From positions 1 through 8,772 of the forward strand of contig QMZS01000034.1 of NCBI GenBank assembly GCA_003663295.1: a stretch of 8,772 nt of DNA. Reading direction: 5' to 3'. How positions within the stretch are numbered: the first letter of the stretch is position 1; the number at the start of each line of letters is the position of its first letter. A program made the position numbers and the translations under genes. Positions 1-6,467 of this stretch are shown here, in pieces. The DNA is from Candidatus Aenigmatarchaeota archaeon. GTDB lineage: Archaea > Aenigmatarchaeota > Aenigmatarchaeia > QMZS01. The notes under the pieces are model-generated. The model did not search any database and was not told the origin of the DNA. It was given only the letters and a program-made list of their open reading frames with translations.

Positions 1-1
1 A

Positions 2-121
2 GATTATCTTATTAATGAATTTGAAAAAATTATAAAATCCGCGGATAAATTCGCGAGACATGCTGAAAGAAAAACTATTATGCCTGATGATATAAAACTT
101 GCTGTAGAGAAAATCAAATGA
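2..121 (+). CDS. Archaeal histone, C-terminal part (5' end outside window)
   Basis: This is the last 39 codons of a histone-fold protein, ending in TGA at 119-121. Archaeal histones form dimers that wrap and compact the chromosome. The visible peptide covers the end of the long central helix (EFEKIIKSADKFARHAERKT), the loop with the family hallmark R-K-T, and the last helix beginning PDDIKLAVEKIK, which matches the usual RKT..(E/D)DIKLA signature. Archaeal histones are about 65-70 residues, so a bit over half is present. The lysine-rich end right after the last helix is typical of a tail-less archaeal histone. The next gene on the same strand starts 48 bases downstream. The identification rests on the motif and helix pattern, and the missing N-terminus cannot be judged. 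Confidence 0.85.
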   Translation, partial: DYLINEFEKIIKSADKFARHAERKTIMPDDIKLAVEKIK

Positions 122-169
122 TTCGGAATTTAGTTATTACTAATCTGTAAATTATTTAGTTAATTTGTT

Positions 170-449
170 ATGAAAACAAATATTAAAGGGTGCTACCCAG
201 CATTTATAACCCCTTCTAAAAAAGGAGATGATGTATGCAATTATCCGATAAATTATGAAGGTGTGGATGAACTTTTAAAATATGTGCTTAACAGGGGTAT
301 TGATGGTGTTGTTGCGGGATGCACTGGTTCAGCTTCTTTATTGTCTCATGATGAACAAATAGAACTTGTTAGGTGTGTTAATGAAAATATACCGAAAAAG
401 AAAGGAAATACTTAATCTAAACAGAGCTTTGGGAGAGATCAATAAATAA
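170..449 (+). pseudogene. dapA: dapA relic: N-terminal fragment of dihydrodipicolinate synthase
   Basis: The first frame (170-415, 81 codons) begins like the DapA/N-acetylneuraminate lyase family of class I TIM-barrel aldolases: G-x-Y-P-A-F-I-T-P near residue 7, then GVVAGCTGSASLLSHDE (residues 46-62), which corresponds to the substrate-loop segment GTTGE..tLs.eE. Family members are about 290 residues. The catalytic Tyr (near 133) and Schiff-base Lys (near 161) are absent, so this cannot be an active enzyme. Similarity stops near residue 75, just before the expected (I)PVIAGTG strand. In the +1 frame the DNA continues as KEILNLNRALGEINK to a TAA at 447-449, which looks like the C-terminal helix of DapA. 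I therefore infer a large internal deletion with a frameshift. The family call is firm; the C-terminal tail is inference. No clear TATA box lies upstream, so expression may depend on the histone transcript. Confidence 0.75.
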
Positions 450-462
450 ATTAATCCTTAAA

Positions 463-1350
463 TCACAGCTTAGATTCATAACTCTGTTTTATTAAAGATA
501 TTGCATAATCAACTTCCTCCAAAGAAGAAATTTTAAAAACACGATCGCCGGTTGTCCAATGTCCCACTTCGGTACAATCTTCTGCAATATTTTTTTGGTC
601 ATTCAAATCGTTTTTAGATATATCCAAATAAACTTTCACTGCGTTAGCTTGAATAACAATTTCTGTGAAATTCCTATCCAATTCATAAGCAACATAATGT
701 TTGAGTGGTTTCTCATTAATCTTATTATCTAAATTTATAATTTTCTCCCCGAGTTCTCTAAAAATTTCTTTTATCTTATTTGATTTTCCATTTAAATGGT
801 CTTCAACCGTATATTCTTTATAAACTATTTGTGTTTTCTTTGATTTTTTTGTTCCAATTTTTCTATTTGATAAATCTATATTTTCAACAAATAAAACATC
901 ATTATCATAAAAAATATATTTTTTCAATTCAATATTTTCAGATATTCTATTTACCGCATATTTATCATATTCATTATAGGACTGAGCAATTAGAATTAAC
1001 CTTGGTACATCCCAATTAACTTTTATATTTGAACCCAATTTTTTCTGCACCAATAATTCAAAATCTCCTTTATGGTCAACAAGCCAATCAAGATAAAATA
1101 ATCCTTGATTTATTACATTATCCTTCTCGTTTTCTTTGTATTCAATGATAACCGGAGAATCCTCCTCATCTAAACCTAATGTATCAATTCTGCCACCATG
1201 AGTTGTTGTAAATTCAGTGGCCAAAAATCTAATTCCAAAAATTTCTTCCAAATTTATCTCAAAAAGTTTTTGAAGTTCTTTTTCATTTCTGAATTTCTTT
1301 ACTCTTGCTTTTTTTACCTTAGTTTCAGATAATATTTGAAAGATTGACAT
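463..1350 (-). CDS. PD-(D/E)XK-type nuclease with C-terminal DUF5655-like domain
   Basis: A 295-residue protein with two recognisable parts. Residues about 20-155 look like a PD-(D/E)XK/NucS-like nuclease fold: a helix (NEKELQKLFEINLEEIFG), then GGRIDTLGL with Asp56, a strand VIIEYK with Glu70 and Lys72, and a following helix with Gln82. D56...E70-x-K72 is the expected metal-binding/catalytic set. Residues about 185-293 resemble DUF5655: a helical start, KHYVAYELDRNFTEIVIQ, a strand KVYLDI, then GHWTTGDRVFKISSLEEVDYAISLIKQSY in shortened form. Proteins with this architecture are often annotated as endonuclease NucS-domain or predicted transport protein; the true role is unknown. The start ATG is preceded by a TATA-like TATTTAAC 23-30 bases upstream, so the mRNA is probably leaderless. 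It is divergent from the Panacea-nuclease operon and its 3' end faces the dapA relic. It probably cleaves DNA or senses foreign DNA (inference). Confidence 0.72.
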   Translation of the reverse strand: MSIFQILSETKVKKARVKKFRNEKELQKLFEINLEEIFGIRFLATEFTTTHGGRIDTLGLDEEDSPVIIEYKENEKDNVINQGLFYLDWLVDHKGDFELLVQKKLGSNIKVNWDVPRLILIAQSYNEYDKYAVNRISENIELKKYIFYDNDVLFVENIDLSNRKIGTKKSKKTQIVYKEYTVEDHLNGKSNKIKEIFRELGEKIINLDNKINEKPLKHYVAYELDRNFTEIVIQANAVKVYLDISKNDLNDQKNIAEDCTEVGHWTTGDRVFKISSLEEVDYAISLIKQSYESKL

Positions 1351-1374
1351 AATCCTGATATCTATAAAATAAGT

Positions 1375-1382
1375 TAAATATT
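1375..1382 (-). promoter_or_regulatory. TATA-like box for the minus-strand DUF5655 nuclease
   Basis: On the minus strand the region 23-32 bases before the ATG at 1350 reads about AATATTTAACTT, a plausible archaeal TATA box. No good Shine-Dalgarno site sits before the ATG (only a short AGG), which fits a leaderless transcript. The assignment rests on position and base composition in an AT-rich spacer, so it is only moderately supported. Confidence 0.4.
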
Positions 1383-1390
1383 CTTAAACC

Positions 1391-1398
1391 TATAAATA
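1391..1398 (+). promoter_or_regulatory. TATA box for the Panacea-nuclease operon
   Basis: TATAAATA ends 23 bases before the ATG at 1422 and begins 31 bases before it. This is a near-ideal archaeal TATA box at the distance expected if transcription starts at or next to the A of the ATG, so the first gene is likely leaderless. It lies within 10-20 bases of the opposing TATA-like element, so one regulator bound here could control both directions. Confidence 0.6.
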
Positions 1399-1421
1399 CC
1401 TTATATCTGGCTATATTAATT

Positions 1422-1856
1422 ATGGAATCTATTTCTACTACGGGAAATAAAAAAGGTCTTGCCCAGATTCTCCTGTTTTTAAAGCACGCGAAAAAGATTG
1501 AAGGGAAAACCAAGTTTCAGAAGATGATGTTCCTTGCGCAAAAAGAAAACAAACTGAGCAAAGAGTTTGAGTTCATAAAATACAACTATGGTCCTTACTC
1601 TTTTGAACTCACAAAAGATATTGAAGCTCTGGAAAAAAAAGGATTCCTGACTATTGAGAAAGAAGAGTTTTCAACAGACAATGAATTTTCAGGCAAGAGA
1701 TTTCTGTTTAAATTAACAAAAAAAGGAAAAAAGTTCGTGAAAGACAATAAGAATGATTTTGAAATAGATTCAAAAGTCATAACTGAAACCGTAAAGAAAT
1801 GGAATAAAAAACCCATGGGTGATATTATCAGATATGTGTATTCAAAGTATATGTGA
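1422..1856 (+). CDS. Small Panacea/SocA-like (DUF4065-type) protein, putative antitoxin
   Basis: A 144-residue protein with the layout of the Panacea/SocA/YwgA-like group. A first helix (LAQILLFLKHAKK) is followed by KTKFQKMMFLAQKEN (residues 29-43), equivalent to the K-(L/T)-(Q/F)-K-(L/M)-(L/M)-(Y/F) hallmark, then the Y-x-Y-G-P-Y-S motif (residues 54-60), and a winged-helix-like part (SFELTKDIEALEKKGFLTI, then FKLTKKGKKFVKD). Panacea domains are known as antitoxins that neutralise many unrelated toxins, and related archaeal proteins are also annotated as predicted regulators. The gene opens a two-gene operon, with the ATG of the nuclease gene 3 bases after its TGA, so stoichiometric co-production is expected. 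It is basic and lacks Cys. It could instead be an autoregulating winged-helix DNA binder. Fold group is moderately sure; antitoxin role is inference from context. Confidence 0.6.
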   Translation: MESISTTGNKKGLAQILLFLKHAKKIEGKTKFQKMMFLAQKENKLSKEFEFIKYNYGPYSFELTKDIEALEKKGFLTIEKEEFSTDNEFSGKRFLFKLTKKGKKFVKDNKNDFEIDSKVITETVKKWNKKPMGDIIRYVYSKYM

Positions 1857-1859
1857 GCT

Positions 1860-2954
1860 ATGGGCGGGGTTTCTGATAATTACCAACATTTAGAAAACAA
1901 TATAAATAATCTGGGCGATGAACTTAGGGAACCTATAAAAGAAATGAAAATAAGCGAAGATAAAAAATTATTTCTTGTAAAAAACGATTATCACCAGCTT
2001 CCAATTCAATTGTTAAGTCACCAAAGAATAAGGCTCCCTGATGAATTAAATGAAAACCTGATCAAAAAAATGGATGGGTCCCCGAATTTAAGAAATCTTC
2101 TTTGCGTTGACCTGCAGAACTATTTATTAAATATTCTCAAAGACACTCATTTTTATTATAATGTGCTAAAAGAAAATAAAAATTGTGATGAATTAAATAA
2201 AATGAAGTCAGCTATATCCGATATCCATCATGAAGAACACCGCGACCTGAGAAAAGTAAAATTATTTGGATTTGTTTCAAATCAGGATAATATGAACCAA
2301 ACAATTCAAGACGAATTGGAACTAAATTGTTATCATTCATTTTCAAAATATTACCAGCATTCGATGGAAAAATATAATTCAGGAAAATTTAATTTTGAAA
2401 CCCACCTCATAAAACCAACTCTGGAACTTTTAAAAATAATTAACTTTGACAAATATATCACAGATAAAAAAACCTATATTTATCTGGATAAAGAAGAAAT
2501 AATGCACCCCAACCTGCAGAACTTTTTATCCTGCCTGCAATACCACACTTTTTTTGAAGATTATGTTAATTCAAAATTTAATTCCAAAAATACAACAAAA
2601 AATCCAATAATCCTAATCAACCCTGAAAAGAAAAAATGTGGAAACAAAATTTATGGACTTGAAGGGTATATGGAATTAGACGGAACCCTCATAACAAAAA
2701 ATAATGAGCTCATTTTGATTGAATGCAAAAACAGTTGGAACCTGACAGAAGACCATTTAATCAAATTCTGCGGCAAAGCCTCGCTCGTTGAAAAAATATA
2801 CGGAATAAAAACAAAAAAATTTATTTTCTCAACAGGATACCGAAGACCTTTCTGCAAAAATCTCGAGAAATTCCCTGACCTGGAAGATATTCAGATATTT
2901 GACATCAACGATTTTAGAAATGGGTTCAAAAGACTGGATAAGTTAATTAAATAA
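1860..2954 (+). CDS. Uncharacterised protein with C-terminal PD-(D/E)XK nuclease core, putative toxin/effector
   Basis: A 364-residue protein I do not recognise as a named family. The N-terminal two thirds is mostly helical, rich in His, Asn, Tyr and Lys, with no visible membrane segment. The C-terminal third holds a restriction-endonuclease-like core: GLEGYMELDGTLI (residues 266-278, Asp274), a strand LILIECK (Glu288, Lys290), then a helix with Lys302 and Lys306, and a strand KKFIFSTGYR. D-x13-E-x-K is the PD-(D/E)XK signature found in Mrr-like and Holliday-resolvase-like nucleases. The ATG follows the Panacea-like gene's stop after 3 bases; TGTGAG overlapping that stop may act as a weak ribosome site and points to translational coupling. 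Downstream, ppsA begins 19 bases after its stop. Gene order (small regulator/antitoxin, then nuclease) suggests a toxin-antitoxin or defence pair. The nuclease core is likely; the target is unknown. Confidence 0.6.
   Translation: MGGVSDNYQHLENNINNLGDELREPIKEMKISEDKKLFLVKNDYHQLPIQLLSHQRIRLPDELNENLIKKMDGSPNLRNLLCVDLQNYLLNILKDTHFYYNVLKENKNCDELNKMKSAISDIHHEEHRDLRKVKLFGFVSNQDNMNQTIQDELELNCYHSFSKYYQHSMEKYNSGKFNFETHLIKPTLELLKIINFDKYITDKKTYIYLDKEEIMHPNLQNFLSCLQYHTFFEDYVNSKFNSKNTTKNPIILINPEKKKCGNKIYGLEGYMELDGTLITKNNELILIECKNSWNLTEDHLIKFCGKASLVEKIYGIKTKKFIFSTGYRRPFCKNLEKFPDLEDIQIFDINDFRNGFKRLDKLIK
2943..2953 (+). promoter_or_regulatory. ppsA: Possible TATA box for ppsA
   Basis: TTAATTAAATA lies 21-31 bases before the ppsA ATG at 2974, overlapping the last codons of the nuclease gene. 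It would allow ppsA its own leaderless transcript. The intervening sequence also contains GTATATATATT, but that is too close to the ATG for a leaderless start. The whole spacer is AT-rich, so the support is weak, and read-through from the nuclease operon is the alternative. Confidence 0.3.
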
Positions 2955-2973
2955 ACAAATAAGTATATATATT

Positions 2974-5241
2974 ATGAAACAAGTACTTTTCTTTTCAGAA
3001 ATAAGGTACAAAGATATTCCAAAAGTCGGAGGCAAAAATGCTTCACTTGGAGAAATGTATACTCAACTAAAAACAAAAGGTATCAGAGTGCCAAATGGTT
3101 TTGCATTGACTTCAGGAGCTTACGATTATTTCATCAAAGAAAATAAACTTGACAAAGAAATAAAACATATCCTTTCTGATTTGGATACTCACAATATAAA
3201 AAGTCTAAGAATAAAAGGGAAACAGATAAGGGACTTAATTCTTAAATCAAAAATTCCTGAGAAACTTGAAATTGAAATTTTAAAAAGTTATAAAAAACTC
3301 TGCAAAGAAAATGGGAAAGATATTAGTGTTGCGGTTAGAAGTTCAGCAACCGCAGAGGATCTTCCTGACGCAAGTTTTGCGGGACAGCAGGAATCTTATT
3401 TAAATATAAATGGTTATAAAGAACTGTTAAAATCAGTCCTACTATGCTATTCTTCATTGTTTACTGACAGAGCTATTTCCTACAGAAAAGATAAAGGATT
3501 TAGCCAGTTCTCAGTAAAATTGTCTATAGGTGTTCAGAGAATGGTTAGAAGCGATATTGCAGGTTCAGGGGTGATGTTTACTCTTGACCCTAACACAGGA
3601 TTCAGGAATGTTGTGTGCATTGAAGGAAGTTATGGGCTTGGAGAATATATTGTAAAAGGGATTGTAAAGCCAGACTTATTTTATGTGTTCAAACCAACAG
3701 GAAAAATTATTAAGAGGGAACACGGGGACAAAAAAATTAAATTGGTGTATTCCAAAACAGGAACAAAACAGGATAAAGTTGAATTAAAAGACCGGAACAA
3801 ATATTTCCTAACTGATAAGGAACTTGAAGAACTTGCGGGATATGCAATGAAAATTGAAGAACACTATAAAAAACCAATGGATATTGAATTTGCAAAAGAC
3901 GGGAAAGATAAAAAATTGTATATTGTGCAGGCAAGACCTGAAACCATCCACGCAAAGAGCAATGAAATTGAAAAATATATCCTGCTAAAACAGAGCAAAA
4001 AATTGATTGGAGGGCTTGCTGTTGGAAGAAAAATTGGTTCAGGAAAAATTCATATTATAAAAAATATAGACCAGATGGAAAAATTCAAAAAAGGCGAAAT
4101 TTTGGTTGCAAAACAGACAAATCCCGATTGGGAACCAATAATGAAAATCGCTTCAGGGATAATCACAGAACAGGGCGGAAGCACAAGCCATGCATCTATT
4201 GTATCCAGAGAACTCGGAGTTCCGTGCATTGTTGGAGCTCAGGAAGCAATGACTAAATTAAAAAACGGGCAGATAATTACAATAGACTGCACAAGTTCAA
4301 AAGGAACAGCCTGGGTTGGAAAACTTGATTATGAAATTAAAAAGATTAAAATTGATAAAATTCCGAAAACAAAAACAAAAGTTATGTTTATTCTTGGAAC
4401 TCCTGAAGAAGCATTTGACCTTGCTCACTTCCAGCCTGACGGAATTGGTCTTGCAAGAATAGAATACATTATAAATGACTGGATAAATATGCACCCGCTT
4501 TACGCAATAGAAACAAAACAACAAAATTTTTATGTTGATAAACTGGCGGAAGGAATCGGAATGCTTGCGGCAGCAGTTTATCCAAAGCAAATCATTGTAA
4601 GATTATCTGACTTTAAAACAAATGAATACAGAAACCTGAAAGGGGGTAAGAAATATGAACCCATTGAAAATAATCCAATGCTTGGTTTCAGAGGGGCATC
4701 AAGATATATAGACAAGAATTTCAAACCAGCGTTCCTTCTTGAATGCAAAGCTCTTAAAAAGGTCAGAGAAGAAATGAAATTAACCAACGTTGACATTATG
4801 GTTCCTTTTTGCAGAACAATTGAAGAAGCAAAAGGGGTTTTAAAAATATTGACTGAATCCAAATTGAAAAAAACTGGCAATAAAATGAAAGTTTATGTAA
4901 TGGCAGAAATCCCAGCCAATATTCTTCTTGCAGAAGAATTCTCAAAATTATTTGACGGGTTCTCAATTGGTTCTAATGATTTAACCCAGTTAACCCTTGG
5001 AATGGACAGGGACAATTCAACCCTAAAATTTGATGAAAGAAACGAAGCAATAAAAAAATTAATTCGTGAACTCATAAAAGTTGCCCACAAATACAAAAAA
5101 CCTGTTGGACTCTGCGGTCAGGCTCCGTCCAAATATCCCGAATACACAAAATTCCTGCTTGAGAATAAAATAGATGCAATTTCAGTAAATCCTGATGTCT
5201 TCCTCGAAACAAAGCTTAGAGTGGCAAAATTGGAGAAATAG
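2974..5241 (+). CDS. ppsA: Phosphoenolpyruvate synthase (pyruvate, water dikinase)
   Basis: A complete 755-residue PEP synthase, close to the usual 750-800. It makes PEP from pyruvate, ATP and water, giving AMP and phosphate, the entry to gluconeogenesis in archaea; it can also run toward ATP. The N-terminal ATP-grasp domain shows VGGKNASLGEM (18-28), VAVRSSATAEDLPDASFAGQQ (119-139) and VQARPET (318-324). The swivelling phosphohistidine domain has GGSTSHASIVSRELGVP with catalytic His406. The C-terminal PEP/pyruvate barrel has GIGLARIEYI, MVPFCRT, MAEIPAN, GSNDLTQLTLGMDRD and the acid-base Cys714 in GLCGQAPS. All key residues are present with no frameshift. It is cytosolic. It lies 19 bases after the nuclease gene and is followed by a hairpin-like inverted repeat. 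Pyruvate phosphate dikinase is the near relative, but the length and C-terminal motifs favour PEP synthase. Confidence 0.96.
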   Translation: MKQVLFFSEIRYKDIPKVGGKNASLGEMYTQLKTKGIRVPNGFALTSGAYDYFIKENKLDKEIKHILSDLDTHNIKSLRIKGKQIRDLILKSKIPEKLEIEILKSYKKLCKENGKDISVAVRSSATAEDLPDASFAGQQESYLNINGYKELLKSVLLCYSSLFTDRAISYRKDKGFSQFSVKLSIGVQRMVRSDIAGSGVMFTLDPNTGFRNVVCIEGSYGLGEYIVKGIVKPDLFYVFKPTGKIIKREHGDKKIKLVYSKTGTKQDKVELKDRNKYFLTDKELEELAGYAMKIEEHYKKPMDIEFAKDGKDKKLYIVQARPETIHAKSNEIEKYILLKQSKKLIGGLAVGRKIGSGKIHIIKNIDQMEKFKKGEILVAKQTNPDWEPIMKIASGIITEQGGSTSHASIVSRELGVPCIVGAQEAMTKLKNGQIITIDCTSSKGTAWVGKLDYEIKKIKIDKIPKTKTKVMFILGTPEEAFDLAHFQPDGIGLARIEYIINDWINMHPLYAIETKQQNFYVDKLAEGIGMLAAAVYPKQIIVRLSDFKTNEYRNLKGGKKYEPIENNPMLGFRGASRYIDKNFKPAFLLECKALKKVREEMKLTNVDIMVPFCRTIEEAKGVLKILTESKLKKTGNKMKVYVMAEIPANILLAEEFSKLFDGFSIGSNDLTQLTLGMDRDNSTLKFDERNEAIKKLIRELIKVAHKYKKPVGLCGQAPSKYPEYTKFLLENKIDAISVNPDVFLETKLRVAKLEK

Positions 5242-5242
5242 C

Positions 5243-5268
5243 AATTGTCGTAACTGACTTCGACAATT
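5243..5268. promoter_or_regulatory. Perfect 8-bp inverted repeat between ppsA and the HAD gene
   Basis: AATTGTCG at 5243-5250 and CGACAATT at 5261-5268 are exact reverse complements separated by 10 bases. The repeat begins one base after the ppsA stop, so it could form a short RNA hairpin at the transcript end, but it lacks a directly following T-run. Its right arm touches the TATA box of the next gene, so a dimeric regulator binding site is an equal possibility. The symmetry is direct observation; the function is not decided. Confidence 0.5.
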
Positions 5269-5275
5269 ATATATT
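5267..5275 (+). promoter_or_regulatory. TATA box for the HAD phosphatase gene
   Basis: TTATATATT lies 21-29 bases before the ATG at 5296, the position expected for a leaderless archaeal transcript. No Shine-Dalgarno-like sequence precedes the ATG. The upstream edge overlaps two bases of the inverted repeat at 5243-5268, which would place a bound regulator over the TFB-recognition side of the promoter. Confidence 0.5.
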
Positions 5276-5295
5276 ATTATTATAATATTTGTTTA

Positions 5296-5799
5296 ATGTC
5301 CACCATTAATATTGCTGATTTTGATGGTACTATTACTATTAACAGTGACACTGTATATAAAGATTTATTTGGAATATCTCATGAAGAATATCCAAAAACA
5401 GCTATAGCTAAGTGTATGGATTATATAAAAGATAATGGTGATGTGGAAAAATATATATCTAAAGTAAAAAAAAGTCTAAAATATAGAAAAGAATTAGTTG
5501 AGTGTTTAAAGAACAGAAATTCAGCATATATTATTTCAGATAATCCTTTTGTAAAGGAACTAATACCTTCGGAATTAAAACCGGTTGGGATTTACCCAAC
5601 AATAGTGCCTGAAATAATAGGTGGTAACTTTACAGGTAGGATATTGGAAGAAAGCACAAAAGTGGAGATTATGCAAAAACAATTGCCCAAACCCAACGGA
5701 AATAAAATTAATTTTTATACTGATGGAGGACCTAGCGATGAAAAGTTGATTAAATATTTGTTGGATAATTATGAAAATGTGATCGTGCTTAGATATTAA
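5296..5799 (+). CDS. HAD-superfamily phosphatase, phosphoserine-phosphatase-like (subfamily I)
   Basis: A 167-residue cytosolic HAD hydrolase carrying all four motifs. Motif I is ADFDGTIT, with nucleophile Asp8 and acid-base Asp10. Motif II is YIISDNP, with Ser81. Motif III is the Lys in ESTKVEIMQK (Lys122). Motif IV is FYTDGGPSDEKLI, with Asp143 and Asp148 as the Mg ligands. The helical insert between motifs I and II (about residues 15-65) is the small C1-type cap found in SerB and MtnX-like enzymes. The protein is shorter than SerB (about 210), and motif IV reads TDGGPSD rather than the common GDGxxD. It should remove phosphate from a small metabolite, but the substrate cannot be read from the sequence. 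It has its own TATA box and likely no leader. Its 3' end faces the Cys-repeat gene, 85 bases away. Confidence 0.85.
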   Translation: MSTINIADFDGTITINSDTVYKDLFGISHEEYPKTAIAKCMDYIKDNGDVEKYISKVKKSLKYRKELVECLKNRNSAYIISDNPFVKELIPSELKPVGIYPTIVPEIIGGNFTGRILEESTKVEIMQKQLPKPNGNKINFYTDGGPSDEKLIKYLLDNYENVIVLRY

Positions 5800-5884
5800 T
5801 CTAACTTGATTTATAGTCCAAATATTTGTTGCAAAATCATACTCTTCATTGCAATTTATATTTCTTCTTTCAAAACAGCAACTT
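5800..5884. other. Convergent 3' intergenic spacer with T-rich tract
   Basis: The HAD gene and the Cys-repeat gene run toward each other here. On the plus strand, TTTATATTTCTTCTTTC (5856-5872) is a pyrimidine-rich tract of the type that ends archaeal transcripts, and would terminate the HAD mRNA. The minus-strand reading is A-rich and has no comparable tract. TTGCAA occurs twice (5829-5834 and 5849-5854) but the copies do not form a convincing stem. Confidence 0.35.
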
Positions 5885-6466
5885 CTAAAATATTGGTAAT
5901 TCTGTTATAGCTCCCTCTTCGGTGATCGCAACATACCTAAACCAGTCTTCTCCAGAAATTTGAACTTCAACTTGTTTAACTGATTTCCCCTGATAAATAT
6001 CAACACCTGAAATTTCTGTGGAATTTATTTCTATACTCAAATTCTCAAAGTAACCAATAGTTAATTCTATTGCTGTCTTATCAGAGGTATTAATTTTTAT
6101 TTCCTGCGTTTCACAGCTTTTAGTTTCTTCATTGCAAATTTCCATAGGACTAAAACATTTACAGTCAAGGCAACAGGCATAAAGGTTTTCATAAGGTTCG
6201 CAATTTCCGTCTCCGCAGGTTGATTTAATGCAGGTTTTTTCTGTTGAAGAACAATATCCACCTTCGTTGCACTTACAGTCTTTTGGACAATCAAAACAAT
6301 TCTCTCCTTGTTCGCAGATATTATTTTCATAAGATTCTTTTGTTGGATTGGATGCCAAAAAAATGCCCGCTATTATCAAGACAACTGCAAAATAGGCAAT
6401 AAAATAATTCTTATTTGTTTCTCTTGGATTTTTTTCTTCTCTACCAACACCATATTGCAGAATCAT
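5885..6466 (-). CDS. Single-anchor membrane protein with two Cys-rich repeats
   Basis: A 193-residue protein not matching a named family that I recognise. Residues 1-20 are polar and charged, residues 21-39 (YFIAYFAVVLIIAGIFLAS) form one membrane anchor, and the rest is probably outside the cell. Fifteen cysteines lie between residues 51 and 118 in two tandem repeats: residues 51-79 (CEQGENCFDCPKDCKC...C......C) and 84-118 (CGDGNCEPYENLYACCLDCKC...C......C). This is the CGDGxCExxEN..CxxDC type of repeat common in archaeal and bacterial surface proteins, likely disulfide-bonded or metal-binding. Residues 120-193 are Cys-free and beta-rich (alternating V/I/E), possibly an Ig-like domain. Its ATG begins 1 base after the stop of the peptidase gene, so the two were almost surely co-transcribed. 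It may be a partner or substrate of that peptidase (inference). Confidence 0.75.
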   Translation of the reverse strand: MILQYGVGREEKNPRETNKNYFIAYFAVVLIIAGIFLASNPTKESYENNICEQGENCFDCPKDCKCNEGGYCSSTEKTCIKSTCGDGNCEPYENLYACCLDCKCFSPMEICNEETKSCETQEIKINTSDKTAIELTIGYFENLSIEINSTEISGVDIYQGKSVKQVEVQISGEDWFRYVAITEEGAITELPIF

Positions 6467-6467
6467 A

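Noticed and set aside
780..1019. Plus-strand frame rich in Phe, Leu, Tyr and Ile that could pass for a small membrane protein.
   Set aside because: It is the complement of a Lys/Asn/Ile-rich coding region of the DUF5655 nuclease, which always yields hydrophobic antisense frames. No TATA box or start context supports it.
463..1350. Calling the minus-strand nuclease a transport protein because DUF5655 relatives carry that label.
   Set aside because: The protein has no membrane segment, and the N-terminal D...ExK core argues for a nuclease. The transport label is an inherited annotation.
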